Origin: Acidobacteria bacterium Mor1
GTDB taxonomy: Bacteria; Acidobacteriota; Polarisedimenticolia; Polarisedimenticolales; Polarisedimenticolaceae
Direction: 5' to 3'
Assembly: GCA_001664505.1 (NCBI GenBank)
Contig: CP011806.1
Coordinates: 4,168,177 to 4,232,176 of the forward strand
DNA length: 64,000 nt
The translations under genes were made by a program, and so were the position numbers. Shown here piece by piece: positions 55,960-64,000 of this stretch. Each line of letters starts with the position of its first letter. The stretch's first letter is position 1. The notes beneath the pieces were generated by a model. It saw only the letters and a list, made by a program, of their open reading frames with translations. It made no database searches and was not told where the DNA came from.

Positions 55960-58900
55960 ATGATCGACGGGCTGATTCGCTGGTCACTCCAGAACAAGCT
56001 GATCGTGCTGACCCTGGCAGCGGGGCTCCTGATCTGGGGCGGGGCCCAGGCGCTGCGCTTGCCGGTCGACGTGTTGCCCGACCTGACTGCGCCGACGGTC
56101 ACGATCCTGGTCGAAGGGGGTGGTATGGCTCCCGAGGAGATGGAGTCCCGGGTGACCTTCCCCATCGAAGCGGCGCTCAACGGAGCCGCCGGTGTGCGGC
56201 GAGTCCGCTCGGTGACCGCCGTCGGAGCGGTGATCGTCTGGGTCGAGTTCGACTGGGGGGAGGATATCTACCGGGCGCGTCAGACGGTCAACGAGAAGCT
56301 GGCCCTGGTCGCCGGCACCCTTCCCGACACCGTGGAGCCGCCGGTGCTGGCTCCGATCTCCTCCATCATGGGTGAGATCCTGTTCGTCGCCCTGGAGTCC
56401 GGAAAGCACTCGATGCTCGACGTGCGGGCCACTGCGGACACGGTGGTTCGCCGACGCCTGTTGGCAGTGCCCGGGGTGTCCCAGGTCACCACCATCGGTG
56501 GCGCCGAGCGGCAGTACCAGGTGCTGGTCAATCCGGAGCGACTGCGTTCCTTCGGTGTGACCCTCGACGAAGTCGAGCACGCCCTGCGCTCGACCGACCG
56601 CAACACATCCGCCGGCTTTCTGGTCGGGAGCGGGCAGGAATACCTGATTCTCGGAATCGCCCGCCCCGACACCGTCGAGCAGATCGGTGAGACGGTGGTA
56701 CTGGCGCGGGACGGCCGGCCGGTGCGAGTGGCTGACCTCGGTGAGGTGCGGGTCGGTCCGGCGCTACGCCGGGGCGAGGCCGGCTACAACGGCCGGCGTG
56801 CGGTGCTGATCGGCATCCAGAAACAGCCCGGCGCCCACACCCTGGAGTTGACGGCGCGGCTGGACACGGTGCTGGACGAACTGCAGGCCAGCCTCGACCG
56901 GGGCCTGGTGCTGCAGCGGGACGTGTTCCGTCAGGCAGGCTTCATCGAGTCGGCGATCCACAACCTGACCCGGGCGTTGCGCGACGGCAGCCTGCTGGTG
57001 GTGTTGATCGTGTTCCTGTTCCTGGCGAACCTGCGGGCGGCGTCGATTGCGGTGCTGGCCATGCCGCTGTCGCTGATCGCCTCGGCGCTGGCGATCAAGT
57101 GGAGCGGTGCCACGATCAACAGCATGACCCTGGGCGGGATGGCGATTGCCGTCGGCGCCATCGTCGACGACGCGATCATCGACGTGGAGAACGTCTTCCG
57201 TCGCTTGCGGGAGAACACCCGGCGGCCGGAAGGTGAGCGCCGCCCGGTGCTCGAGGTCGTCTATCAGGGAAGCCGCGAGATCCGGGCGTCGATCGTGTTC
57301 GCCACGCTGGTCATTGCGCTGGTGTTCCTGCCGCTGTTCTTCCTGCACGGCGTCGAGGGCCGGTTGTTGCGCCCGCTGGGCTTCGCCTACCTCGTGGCGT
57401 TGACCGCGTCGCTGGTGGTGGCGTTGACGGTGACGCCGGTGTTGTGCGCACTGCTGTTGCCCCGCTCGCCGGCGGTGCGCTCGGGCCATGAACCCCGCTG
57501 GCTGACGGCGCTCAAAGATGGCTACCAACGCCTGCTCGAGGGCTGCCTGCGCCATGGCCGCTGGCTGCTGGCCGGGTCGGCGTTGGCGCTTGCGCTGGCC
57601 GCAGCATCCTTCGGCTGGATGGGCCGCACCTTCCTACCCGAGTTCAACGAGGGCACCCTGACGATCAGCGCCGTGACCCTTCCCGGCACCAGCCTCGACG
57701 AATCCGATGCACTCGGCGCCGCCGCCGAGCGACTGTTGCTCGAGGTTCCCGAGGTGACGGTCACCGGGCGGCGCACCGGACGCGCCGAACTGGACGAACA
57801 CCTGCAGGGGGTGGAGGCCACCGAGATCGAGGTCGGACTGCATCTCGAAGAGCGGTCCAAGGAGCAGGTGCTGGAACACATCCGCGAACGGTTGGCGCTC
57901 TTGCCGGGGATGAACGTCACCGTCGGTCAGCCGATCTCCCACCGTATCGATCACATGCTGTCGGGAACCCGGGCCAACATCGCGATCAAGCTCTTCGGTC
58001 CGGAGCTTCGCGAGCTGCGGCGGCTGGCCGCCCAGGTCGAGGCGGTCGCCCGGGAGGTTCCGGGAGCGGTGGATGTCGCCGCTGAGGCCCAGGCGGAGAT
58101 CCCGACGATCCAGGTCAAGTTCGACCGGCGTGCCCTGGCGCGGTTGGGCCAGCCCGCAGGCGCCGCGGCCCAGGCGATGCGCACCGCCTTCGTCGGCCGG
58201 GAGGTGGGCCAGGTCTACGAGGATCAGGTCGGCTTCCCGCTGGTCGTGCGCTATCCGGCCGAGGTGCAGGAAAGCCTGGAGACGATCCGCCGCACCGAGA
58301 TCGACACGCCGTCGGGCGCCCGGGTGGCGCTCCAGGCGGTGGCGGAGATCCGCGAGGACCGTGGCGCCAACTTCATCGGCCGGGAGAACGGGCGGCGCAA
58401 GATCGTGGTGGCGGCCAACGTCGCCGGCCGCGACCTGCGCTCGGTCGTCGACGAGATCCGTGAGGGGGTGGCCCGCGGCGTCGAACTGCCGCCGGGCTAT
58501 TCGGTGGAGTACGGCGGCCAGTTCGAGAGCGAGGCCGCGGCTTCCAAGAGACTGCTGTGGCTCGGGCTGACCGTGGTCCTCGGCATGCTGGTCCTGTTGA
58601 CCACCGCCTTCCGCTCGGCGGGGGACGCATTGATCGTGATGCTCAACCTGCCGCTGGCGCTGATCGGCGGGGCCATCGGCGTGTTCGTCGACGGCGGGGT
58701 GCTCTCGATCGCCTCGATCATCGGCTTCATCGCGCTGTTCGGGATCGCGACCCGCAACGGGATCATGATGATCTCCCACATCCGCCACCTGCTGCTGGAG
58801 GAAGGGGAGCGCTCGTTCCGCGCCGCGGTGGTGCGCGGCGCCCGGCAGCGGGTGGTGCCGATCCTGATGACGGCGCTCTCTGCGGGCCTGGCGCTGGTGC

Positions 58901-59058
58901 CCCTGGCCCTGGCCGGCTCGCACTCGGGAGCCGAACTGGAGGCGCCGATGGCGGTGGTGATCCTGTTCGGCCTGCTCTCGGCGACGGCGCTGAACATGAT
59001 CGTCGTGCCGGTGGCCTACCTGCGCTTCAGTCCGTTGCGCAGCCAGTTTGAACCCTGA
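55960..59058 (+). CDS. HME-type RND heavy-metal efflux pump (CzcA/CusA family)
   Basis: A 1032-residue inner-membrane pump, normal length for the family. It has two sets of six membrane helices with large periplasmic loops. Typical segments are VDVLPDLTAPTVTILVEGGGMAPEEMESRVTFPIE near the N-terminus, VEFDWGEDIYRARQTVNEKL, and in TM4 IAVGAIVDDAIIDVENVFRRLRENTR (about 397-420), where the adjacent acidic residues are the proton-relay positions of the heavy-metal subgroup. Its metal cannot be told from sequence. ATG 55960 follows TAGGAGGCGGAG. The stop abuts that of the convergent gene within TGATCA. Confidence 0.96.
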   Translation: MIDGLIRWSLQNKLIVLTLAAGLLIWGGAQALRLPVDVLPDLTAPTVTILVEGGGMAPEEMESRVTFPIEAALNGAAGVRRVRSVTAVGAVIVWVEFDWGEDIYRARQTVNEKLALVAGTLPDTVEPPVLAPISSIMGEILFVALESGKHSMLDVRATADTVVRRRLLAVPGVSQVTTIGGAERQYQVLVNPERLRSFGVTLDEVEHALRSTDRNTSAGFLVGSGQEYLILGIARPDTVEQIGETVVLARDGRPVRVADLGEVRVGPALRRGEAGYNGRRAVLIGIQKQPGAHTLELTARLDTVLDELQASLDRGLVLQRDVFRQAGFIESAIHNLTRALRDGSLLVVLIVFLFLANLRAASIAVLAMPLSLIASALAIKWSGATINSMTLGGMAIAVGAIVDDAIIDVENVFRRLRENTRRPEGERRPVLEVVYQGSREIRASIVFATLVIALVFLPLFFLHGVEGRLLRPLGFAYLVALTASLVVALTVTPVLCALLLPRSPAVRSGHEPRWLTALKDGYQRLLEGCLRHGRWLLAGSALALALAAASFGWMGRTFLPEFNEGTLTISAVTLPGTSLDESDALGAAAERLLLEVPEVTVTGRRTGRAELDEHLQGVEATEIEVGLHLEERSKEQVLEHIRERLALLPGMNVTVGQPISHRIDHMLSGTRANIAIKLFGPELRELRRLAAQVEAVAREVPGAVDVAAEAQAEIPTIQVKFDRRALARLGQPAGAAAQAMRTAFVGREVGQVYEDQVGFPLVVRYPAEVQESLETIRRTEIDTPSGARVALQAVAEIREDRGANFIGRENGRRKIVVAANVAGRDLRSVVDEIREGVARGVELPPGYSVEYGGQFESEAAASKRLLWLGLTVVLGMLVLLTTAFRSAGDALIVMLNLPLALIGGAIGVFVDGGVLSIASIIGFIALFGIATRNGIMMISHIRHLLLEEGERSFRAAVVRGARQRVVPILMTALSAGLALVPLALAGSHSGAELEAPMAVVILFGLLSATALNMIVVPVAYLRFSPLRSQFEP

Positions 59059-60495
59059 TCAGCTTCCCCGGGTCTCGGCGGCGGCGTCCCAGGCCAGGAT
59101 GCCGCCGGCCAGATTGGTCACGTCGTACCCCTGGCGTTTGAGGTAGGCGCAGGCCCGGGCGGAGCGGGCGCCGCTGCGGCAGTGGACCAGCAGGCGTCCT
59201 TCCCGGGGCACCTCGTCGAGTCGCGAGGCCAGGCGGGTGTGGGCCACGTTGATCGAGTCGTCCAGGTGCCCCTCGGCGTACTCGGTGGCCCGGCGCACGT
59301 CGAGCACGTGCACGTCCGGTTCGGCAACCATGCTGCGGCCCCCGTCGACATCGATCTCGTCCAGGGTGGCGAAGGCAGCGCCGTTCCCCGGGTAGGCCGA
59401 GAGCGCGCCGGCGTCGTACCAGCCCTTGATCTCGTCGAGGCCGATACGCACCAGATCCCGAACCGCCTCTTCCACCCGCGACGGTTCGATGATCAGGTAG
59501 ATCGCGTCGCTGTCCTTGATGAAGGAGCCGGCGTCGGTGTTGAAGCTGGACCCCATCGGCAGCGACAGCGAGCCGGGAACGTGGCCGGCGCGGAAGGCAT
59601 CCCAGCTACGGGTGTCGATGATCGCCACCCGGGAGCCGTCCAGGCTGCGCAGCGCGGCTACGTCCAGGGCGGCCGGCTGAGGCAGCGCGCCCAGGACCTT
59701 GGGGCCGAGTTTGTTGTCCCGTTTCATCGTGGCGAAGTAGAGCGGTGGCTCGGGCTGGCCGCTGAGGATGTAGTCGATGAAGCCCTGCTCCGACGAGGCG
59801 GAGCGGATCGCCGGGTTGAAGCGCTTCTCGTAGCCGATGGTGCTCATCGGTACCGCACCCAGCGCCTTGCCGCAGGCGCTGCCGGCCCCGTGCCCGGGCC
59901 AGACCTGGACGAAGTCGGGGATCGCTTCGAGCTTGCTCACGGTTTGGTACAGCGTGCGGGCCGAGGGTTCCATCGCGCCGGTCTGTCCGGCGGCGGACTC
60001 CAGCAGATCCGGCCGACCCAGGTCGCCGACGAAGACGAAGTCGCCGGTGGCGATGCCGATCGGCTCGCTCACGCCCGAACCCCGGTCGGTCACCACGTAG
60101 ACGATGTGCTCGGGAGTGTGCCCCGGCGTGTGCATCACCCGGAAGTCGATGTTGCCGATGGAGAAGGTGTCGCCGTCGTGGAGCAGGCGGTGGTCGTAGC
60201 TGCCGCCGCCGGCCTTCCGGTCGACCCACTGGTACTTCCAGTCGGCGTCTCCCTCATCGGAGAGGTAGACCCTGGCGCCGTTCCGCTCCGCCATTTCCCG
60301 GGCTCCGGAGAGGAAGTCGGCGTGGATGTGGGTCTCGGCCACGGCGATGATCTCGAGTCCGTTCTCGGCGGCGATCTCGAGGTAGCGGTCGACATCCCGC
60401 TGGGGGTCGATCACGATCGCCTCGCCGCTGCGCTGGCAGCCGATCAGGTAGGCGGCCTGGGCCAGTTTCTCGTCGTAGATCCTGCGCATGAGCAT
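59059..60495 (-). CDS. CstB-like persulfide dioxygenase with pseudo- and active rhodanese domains
   Basis: A 478-residue enzyme. ATG 60495 follows GAGGAG at 9 nt. Residues 1-250 form a metallo-beta-lactamase fold: THIHADFLSG, FRVMHTPGHTPEHIVYV, GDFVFVGDLGRPDLLE, and VWPGHGAGSACGKALGAVPMSTIGYEKRFNP, the last near identical in style to staphylococcal CstB. Residues about 265-365 are a rhodanese-like domain without an active Cys (AIIDTRSWDAFRAGHVPGS, AIYLIIEPSRVEEAV). The C-terminal rhodanese (about 385-475) has Cys in LLVHCRSGARSARAC. Such proteins oxidise persulfides and make thiosulfate during sulfide detoxification, in the cytoplasm. Confidence 0.92.
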   Translation of the reverse strand: MLMRRIYDEKLAQAAYLIGCQRSGEAIVIDPQRDVDRYLEIAAENGLEIIAVAETHIHADFLSGAREMAERNGARVYLSDEGDADWKYQWVDRKAGGGSYDHRLLHDGDTFSIGNIDFRVMHTPGHTPEHIVYVVTDRGSGVSEPIGIATGDFVFVGDLGRPDLLESAAGQTGAMEPSARTLYQTVSKLEAIPDFVQVWPGHGAGSACGKALGAVPMSTIGYEKRFNPAIRSASSEQGFIDYILSGQPEPPLYFATMKRDNKLGPKVLGALPQPAALDVAALRSLDGSRVAIIDTRSWDAFRAGHVPGSLSLPMGSSFNTDAGSFIKDSDAIYLIIEPSRVEEAVRDLVRIGLDEIKGWYDAGALSAYPGNGAAFATLDEIDVDGGRSMVAEPDVHVLDVRRATEYAEGHLDDSINVAHTRLASRLDEVPREGRLLVHCRSGARSARACAYLKRQGYDVTNLAGGILAWDAAAETRGS

Positions 60496-60756
60496 CGGTC
60501 TGGACTCCTCGTCGGTGACCCGCCTCGAAGCCGACCGTCGAGGCGTCACTGAGATTAGATACGTTTCCGCTCCGTTTCGCTCGCGATAAGCGGCCCGAGT
60601 GGGTCGAGTGGCCGAAATCCTGCCCACTGCCGGGAGAAATCGATGGAACGAACGGAACCCCGTCAGGGTGACCGGCATCGATATCCCGAAAGCCCGGCGG
60701 GCCAGCCGGGGAGAACGCCGACAAGCGGAAAAGAACACCGCCTAGAGGAGTCTGTG

Positions 60757-61137
60757 ATGAAGAAGTCCCTGCTTGGAATGCTTCGAGACGAGCGCGGTGC
60801 CGCGCTCGTCGAGTACGGTCTGCTGGTCGCCGGTGTCGCGCTGATCGCGTCGGCCGCGGTTTCGATGATGGGTCACAAGACCAACGACCTGGTCGGTACC
60901 GTTGCCGCGGTGCTGCCGGGCGCCCACGCCGATGACAACGCCCCGATCCTCAGCGGTAAGCTGATCGAGACCCTGCCGCAGGATGCCGATGGCGATGCCG
61001 CCACTCCGGACACCATCTCGCTGAACATCACCAACGCGACCGAGCCCGGTATCCTCGAGAACTCGGAGACCGAGCGTCTCGGATCCAACCTCGGCCTTGC
61101 CGACGGTCAGATCAGCTCCCTGATCGTCGAGCCGTAG
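60757..61137 (+). CDS. Flp/Fap-type IVb pilin-like protein with long C-terminal extension
   Basis: A 126-residue protein. ATG 60757 follows AGAGGAGTCTGTG. It starts MKKSLLGMLRDERGAALVEYGLLVAGVALIASAAVSMMG, with the Gly-Ala cleavage region, Glu at +5-like position and hydrophobic helix of Flp pilins (usual pattern EEG-x-x-xVEYALLLALIA). Typical Flp pilins have 50-70 residues; here an extra acidic tail of about 75 residues follows (NAPILSGKLIETLPQDADGDAATPDTISL...). No tad/cpa assembly genes are nearby. It is upstream of a large secreted protein and ends at a strong terminator. Confidence 0.8.
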   Translation: MKKSLLGMLRDERGAALVEYGLLVAGVALIASAAVSMMGHKTNDLVGTVAAVLPGAHADDNAPILSGKLIETLPQDADGDAATPDTISLNITNATEPGILENSETERLGSNLGLADGQISSLIVEP

Positions 61138-61163
61138 CCTCGCTAGGTCCCTGAGGCCATGGG

Positions 61164-61196
61164 CGCCCGGGTCGGCTATCCGGCTCGGGCGTTTTT
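61164..61196 (+). terminator. Rho-independent terminator after the pilin gene
   Basis: A 12-bp stem (61164-61175 with 61180-61191; CGCCCG/CGGGCG outer part, two G-U pairs inside) with a CTAT loop and a T5 run. It begins 27 nt after the pilin stop codon. Confidence 0.85.
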
Positions 61197-61228
61197 CGTT
61201 TCAGCGTCCTCGAAGCTCCACAGAGGCC

Positions 61229-61250
61229 TTTTCTGCTTCTCGGCAGAAAA
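61229..61250. other. Short perfect hairpin in the leader of the secreted-protein gene
   Basis: TTTTCTGC (61229-61236) / GCAGAAAA (61243-61250) with a 6-nt loop, about 80 nt upstream of the next start. Its base composition is unlike its GC-rich surroundings. It could be an operator, a second terminator or part of a 5' leader. Confidence 0.3.
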
Positions 61251-61331
61251 ACGCCCTGGGCATGACTCTTCGCGCCTCCCGATTGCGATGGACAGGGTGA
61301 CTCCACCCGATTCCAAGCCAGGAGACGCCCG

Positions 61332-64000
61332 ATGTCCAGTCCGATGCCCAGCCCCAAACTGTTCCTCTTGCTGATGTGCCTGTTGGCCCTGCTTCCGGCA
61401 GTTGCCCAGGATGCCGACGGGGACGGAATTCCCGACATCGAGGACAACTGCCCGGCGGTGGCCAACTGCGGCACCGGTCTGGCCGAACTGGACGAGTTGC
61501 TTCGCGACGGCGCGATCAACACCGAGTTCGGGCATCAGGTGGCGATCTCCGCCGACGGCAGCACGCTGCTGGCCTCGCGGCTGCGGGACGATCCGATCCG
61601 GGGGCACGGGGCGATCTACTTCTACGAGCGTTCCGGGGATGGCTGGGCCTTCCGCCAGCGGTTCAACGTCGGTCCGGTCACCAGCTTCCAGAACTTCTTC
61701 GGCGATGCCCTGGCGCTTTCCGCCGACGGTACCGTGGCGGTGGTGGGGTCACCCAACGACACCAGCGGCGTGGGGGGCGCCTTCGGCGGTGGTGTGTTCG
61801 TCTTTGAAAAGGTCGCCGGCGTCTGGTCCCAGACCGGGGTGCCCTCGCCGGACACCACCTGCGCGGCGGTGCTGTTGGCCTACGGCAGTGCGGTGGCGCT
61901 CTCCGAGGACGGCAAGACCCTGGTGACCGCAGCGGGCAGCCTGATCACCGGCGGCTCCGCCTACATCTTTCGGCGCGAGCCCGGCGGCTGGAGCCAGCGC
62001 GCCTGTTTCTCCGAGGGGCCGACCACCGGCCTCGGTTTTCCCGTGGCGGTATCCGGCGACGGCAGCACCGTCCTGATCGGCGCCACCGGCGACGACGAGG
62101 CGGGTGCCGGCAGCGCCGGTTCGGTGCGGGTCTACCGGGAGAGCGGCGGGGTCTGGCAGCAGGAGGCCCGGCTGGTCGCCGGGGATCCGACCAACAACGC
62201 CCTGTTCGGTACCCGCCTGGATCTGGACCGGGACGGATCGACCCTTCTGATCGGCGCTCCCTACTTCGTCGAGAACCAGCTGGAGCAAACCGGCGCGGTC
62301 TACGTGTTCGAGGAGCAGGGGAGTAGCTGGGTTCAGCAGCAGAAGCTGACGGTCAGCGGCTCCCGGCCCTGCGAGAACGAGGGCTGCTTCGGCGGCGCCG
62401 TCGAGATCGATCCACTGGGTACCCGGGCCTGGGTCGGCGCCTACGACGACAGTGACCGGGGCGCACGGGCCGGCGCGGTCTACCCCTTTGCACTCGACGG
62501 GGGGAGCTGGGTCGAGGGGACCAAGCTGTTCGGGGCGAACACCGAAGAGTTCGACGCCTTCGGCCTGTCGCTCGATCTATCCGCCGACGGACAGACGTTG
62601 GCGGTCGGCGCCGCTTTCGCCGGCCTGACCAACGGCGGCGCGGTCCATCTGTTCGGCCCGGCCTGTCAGACCGACCGGGACTTCGACGGCGCCGGAGACG
62701 CCTGCGACTGCGCACCCGACGATCCGACCGAGTATCCGGGGGCTCCCGAGGTCTGCGACGGCGAGGACAACGACTGCGACACCGTCGTCGACGAGGTGCA
62801 GGACGCCGACGGTGATCTGGTCGACGATTGTGTCGACCTTTGCCCCGGAACCTCCTTCTTTTCCCAGACCGACAGCGACGGCGACGGCATCGGTGATGAA
62901 TGCGACAACTGCCGGGAGGTGAGCAACCCGGACCAGGCCGACGGGGATGCCGACGGGTTCGGCGATGCCTGTGACAACTGCCCCGCGGCACCGGCACGCA
63001 GTCAGCGGGACCGTGACGGCGACGGCATCGGCGACTTCTGCGACACCGACCGGGACGAGGACACGATCCCCGACGACGACGGGGACGGAGTGTTCGATCG
63101 CTGCGCCGCCGGCGCGACCTCGAACTGCGACGACAACTGCGTCGGGATCGCCAACCCGGATCAGGCCGATGCCGATGGTGACGGCATCGGCGATCTGTGT
63201 GACAACTGCCCCGCGGTGGCCAACCTGTTCCAGAGCGACGGGGACCGGGACGGGGCAGGCGACGCCTGCGATGCCTGCCCCGACTTCGACGGCGACGGAA
63301 CCTGTGACGATGTCGACCTCTGTCCCTCGGATGCCGAGGGGGATGTCGACGGAGACGGCGTCTGCGCCGAACTGGACAACTGCCCGCTGACCGCCAACGC
63401 CGGGCAGGCCGATACCGATGGCGACGGTGTCGGGGACGCGTGCGATCTGTGCACGACGGTCAGCAATCGCCGGCAGCGGGACCGGGACCGGGACGGGGTG
63501 GGTAACGCCTGCGATCCCGACCTCGACGGTGACGGCACCCCCGACGCCTCGGACAACGATCGGGACGGCGACGGCGTCCCCGAGGATGACGGCGACGGTC
63601 AGTTCGACCCCTGCCCCTCTCACGTGTTCGTCGACTGCGACGACAACTGTTCCACCGACGCCAACCCGACCCAGATCGACGGGGACGACGACGGGCAAGG
63701 GGACGTCTGCGACGAGGGGGATCGCCGAGCGGCCCGCGCCGCAGCCCGGCGGGGACAGACCGGAGGCAGCTTCGCCGCCGGGCCCGAGGACACGGTGTTG
63801 AGCTGGATTCCCGAGGAGGGTGCCGGCAGCTACAACGTCTACCTCGCGACCCGAGCCATGCTGACCGCCGGCGACTACGGGAGTTGCTACCGCTCGGGCC
63901 TCGAGGCGTCCGAGGTCACCATCGTCGACACCCCGGCGAGCGGCGAGGTGCTGTACCTGCTGGTTGCGCCGGTGGACTTCTTCGGAGAGGGGAGCGTCGG
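61332..64000 (+). CDS. Secreted FG-GAP / MopE / thrombospondin type-3 repeat protein (3' end off window)
   Basis: The first 889 codons of a gene that continues past base 64000. ATG 61332 follows CCAGGAGACGCCCG; the signal peptide (PKLFLLLMCLLALLPAVAQD) is cleaved near residue 25. Residues 26-47 hold one calcium-binding DADGDGIPDIEDNCP unit. Residues about 60-440 are FG-GAP-like beta-propeller blades (FGHQVAISADGSTLLAS, FGDALALSADGTVAVVGSPND, FGLSLDLSADGQTLAVGA). A MopE-type motif (EVCDGEDNDCDTVVDEV) follows, then about ten thrombospondin type-3 repeats (DGIGDECDNC, DGDGIGDLCDNCP). An Fn3-like start follows near residue 820. Surface calcium-binding adhesion protein is the likely role. Confidence 0.88.
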   Translation, partial: MSSPMPSPKLFLLLMCLLALLPAVAQDADGDGIPDIEDNCPAVANCGTGLAELDELLRDGAINTEFGHQVAISADGSTLLASRLRDDPIRGHGAIYFYERSGDGWAFRQRFNVGPVTSFQNFFGDALALSADGTVAVVGSPNDTSGVGGAFGGGVFVFEKVAGVWSQTGVPSPDTTCAAVLLAYGSAVALSEDGKTLVTAAGSLITGGSAYIFRREPGGWSQRACFSEGPTTGLGFPVAVSGDGSTVLIGATGDDEAGAGSAGSVRVYRESGGVWQQEARLVAGDPTNNALFGTRLDLDRDGSTLLIGAPYFVENQLEQTGAVYVFEEQGSSWVQQQKLTVSGSRPCENEGCFGGAVEIDPLGTRAWVGAYDDSDRGARAGAVYPFALDGGSWVEGTKLFGANTEEFDAFGLSLDLSADGQTLAVGAAFAGLTNGGAVHLFGPACQTDRDFDGAGDACDCAPDDPTEYPGAPEVCDGEDNDCDTVVDEVQDADGDLVDDCVDLCPGTSFFSQTDSDGDGIGDECDNCREVSNPDQADGDADGFGDACDNCPAAPARSQRDRDGDGIGDFCDTDRDEDTIPDDDGDGVFDRCAAGATSNCDDNCVGIANPDQADADGDGIGDLCDNCPAVANLFQSDGDRDGAGDACDACPDFDGDGTCDDVDLCPSDAEGDVDGDGVCAELDNCPLTANAGQADTDGDGVGDACDLCTTVSNRRQRDRDRDGVGNACDPDLDGDGTPDASDNDRDGDGVPEDDGDGQFDPCPSHVFVDCDDNCSTDANPTQIDGDDDGQGDVCDEGDRRAARAAARRGQTGGSFAAGPEDTVLSWIPEEGAGSYNVYLATRAMLTAGDYGSCYRSGLEASEVTIVDTPASGEVLYLLVAPVDFFGEGSV
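62680..63718 (+). repeat. Thrombospondin type-3 calcium-binding repeats
   Basis: About a kilobase of imperfect coding repeats with the protein unit DxDxDGxGDxCDNCPxxxNPxQ. The DNA is dominated by GAC, GGC and GAT codons. Each loop contributes Asp ligands for calcium and paired cysteines. Confidence 0.85.

Noticed and set aside
60640-60756. Possible c-di-GMP (GEMM) riboswitch upstream of the pilin gene (CAGGGTGAC, CGAAAG, paired CCCGGC/GCCGGG)
   Set aside because: The conserved GCAAAGCC core and the GNRA-closing helix are missing; the CGAAAG is not closed by complementary bases.
62680-63718. Repeats that could suggest a CRISPR array
   Set aside because: The repeats are in-frame, degenerate and encode thrombospondin type-3 Asp/Cys loops; there are no identical repeats with unique spacers.

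Overview
The window is GC-rich, gene-dense bacterial chromosome with about 50 protein-coding genes on both strands, mostly in short operons with 1-4 nt start/stop overlaps. It shows no insertion sequence, prophage, CRISPR array, rRNA or tRNA. Lipoprotein signals, TolC/RND efflux and many secreted proteins indicate a diderm cell. A thioredoxin fused to a DUF3738/TIGR03435-like ('soil-associated') domain, a membrane-anchored ECF sigma factor, and MopE-type and thrombospondin type-3 repeats point most plausibly to an Acidobacteriota lineage. That assignment is inference; no marker gene is present.

Region by region. 1-3.6 kb: the 5' end of an HDOD-domain gene, a GH42-like glycoside hydrolase lipoprotein and an unknown lipoprotein. 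3.6-7.6 kb: a TIGR03067-like secreted protein, then an operon of von Willebrand A protein, OmpR-type regulator and histidine kinase. 7.7-12 kb: an SDR/tautomerase/NTF2-fold operon divergent from a LysR regulator, a flavoprotein and another NTF2-like protein. 12.2-23.1 kb: a serine hydrolase, a secreted Fn3 protein behind a good sigma-54 promoter match, a membrane-fused sigma factor divergent from a CIA30/acyltransferase operon, a TlpA-DUF3738 protein, an ECF sigma factor with a membrane partner, and an AraC regulator. 23.2-31.5 kb: a Cys-rich secreted protein, an alpha/beta hydrolase, and an RstAB-like two-component pair divergent from a secreted beta-propeller/diheme cytochrome.

31.7-41.2 kb is the most striking part. 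Six tightly coupled genes encode two FhaA-like proteins, a membrane PP2C phosphatase, one 1066-residue polypeptide joining a SEDS (RodA/FtsW) polymerase to a class B penicillin-binding protein, a membrane Ser/Thr-kinase-like protein with altered catalytic motifs, and a canonical FHA protein with a winged-helix-like C-terminus. The order matches the actinobacterial fhaA-fhaB-pstP-rodA-pbpA-pknA-pknB locus, with rodA and pbpA merged. It reads as a phospho-signalling module controlling peptidoglycan synthesis.

41.2-52.5 kb holds metabolic genes: a second serine hydrolase, an alpha/beta hydrolase lipoprotein, an AraC regulator with DUF1772 and NmrA-like genes, an unknown Tat-signal protein, MiaE, ACT-containing malic enzyme, a PIG-L deacetylase and a GT4 glycosyltransferase. 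52.5-59.1 kb is a heavy-metal efflux operon: a His-rich periplasmic protein, a TolC-type channel, a His-rich adaptor and an HME-RND pump. 59-64 kb has a CstB-like persulfide dioxygenase/rhodanese, an unusually long Flp-type pilin, and the 5' part of a large secreted FG-GAP/MopE/thrombospondin-3 protein that runs off the window. The longest stretch without a gene is about 260 bases (60496-60756).
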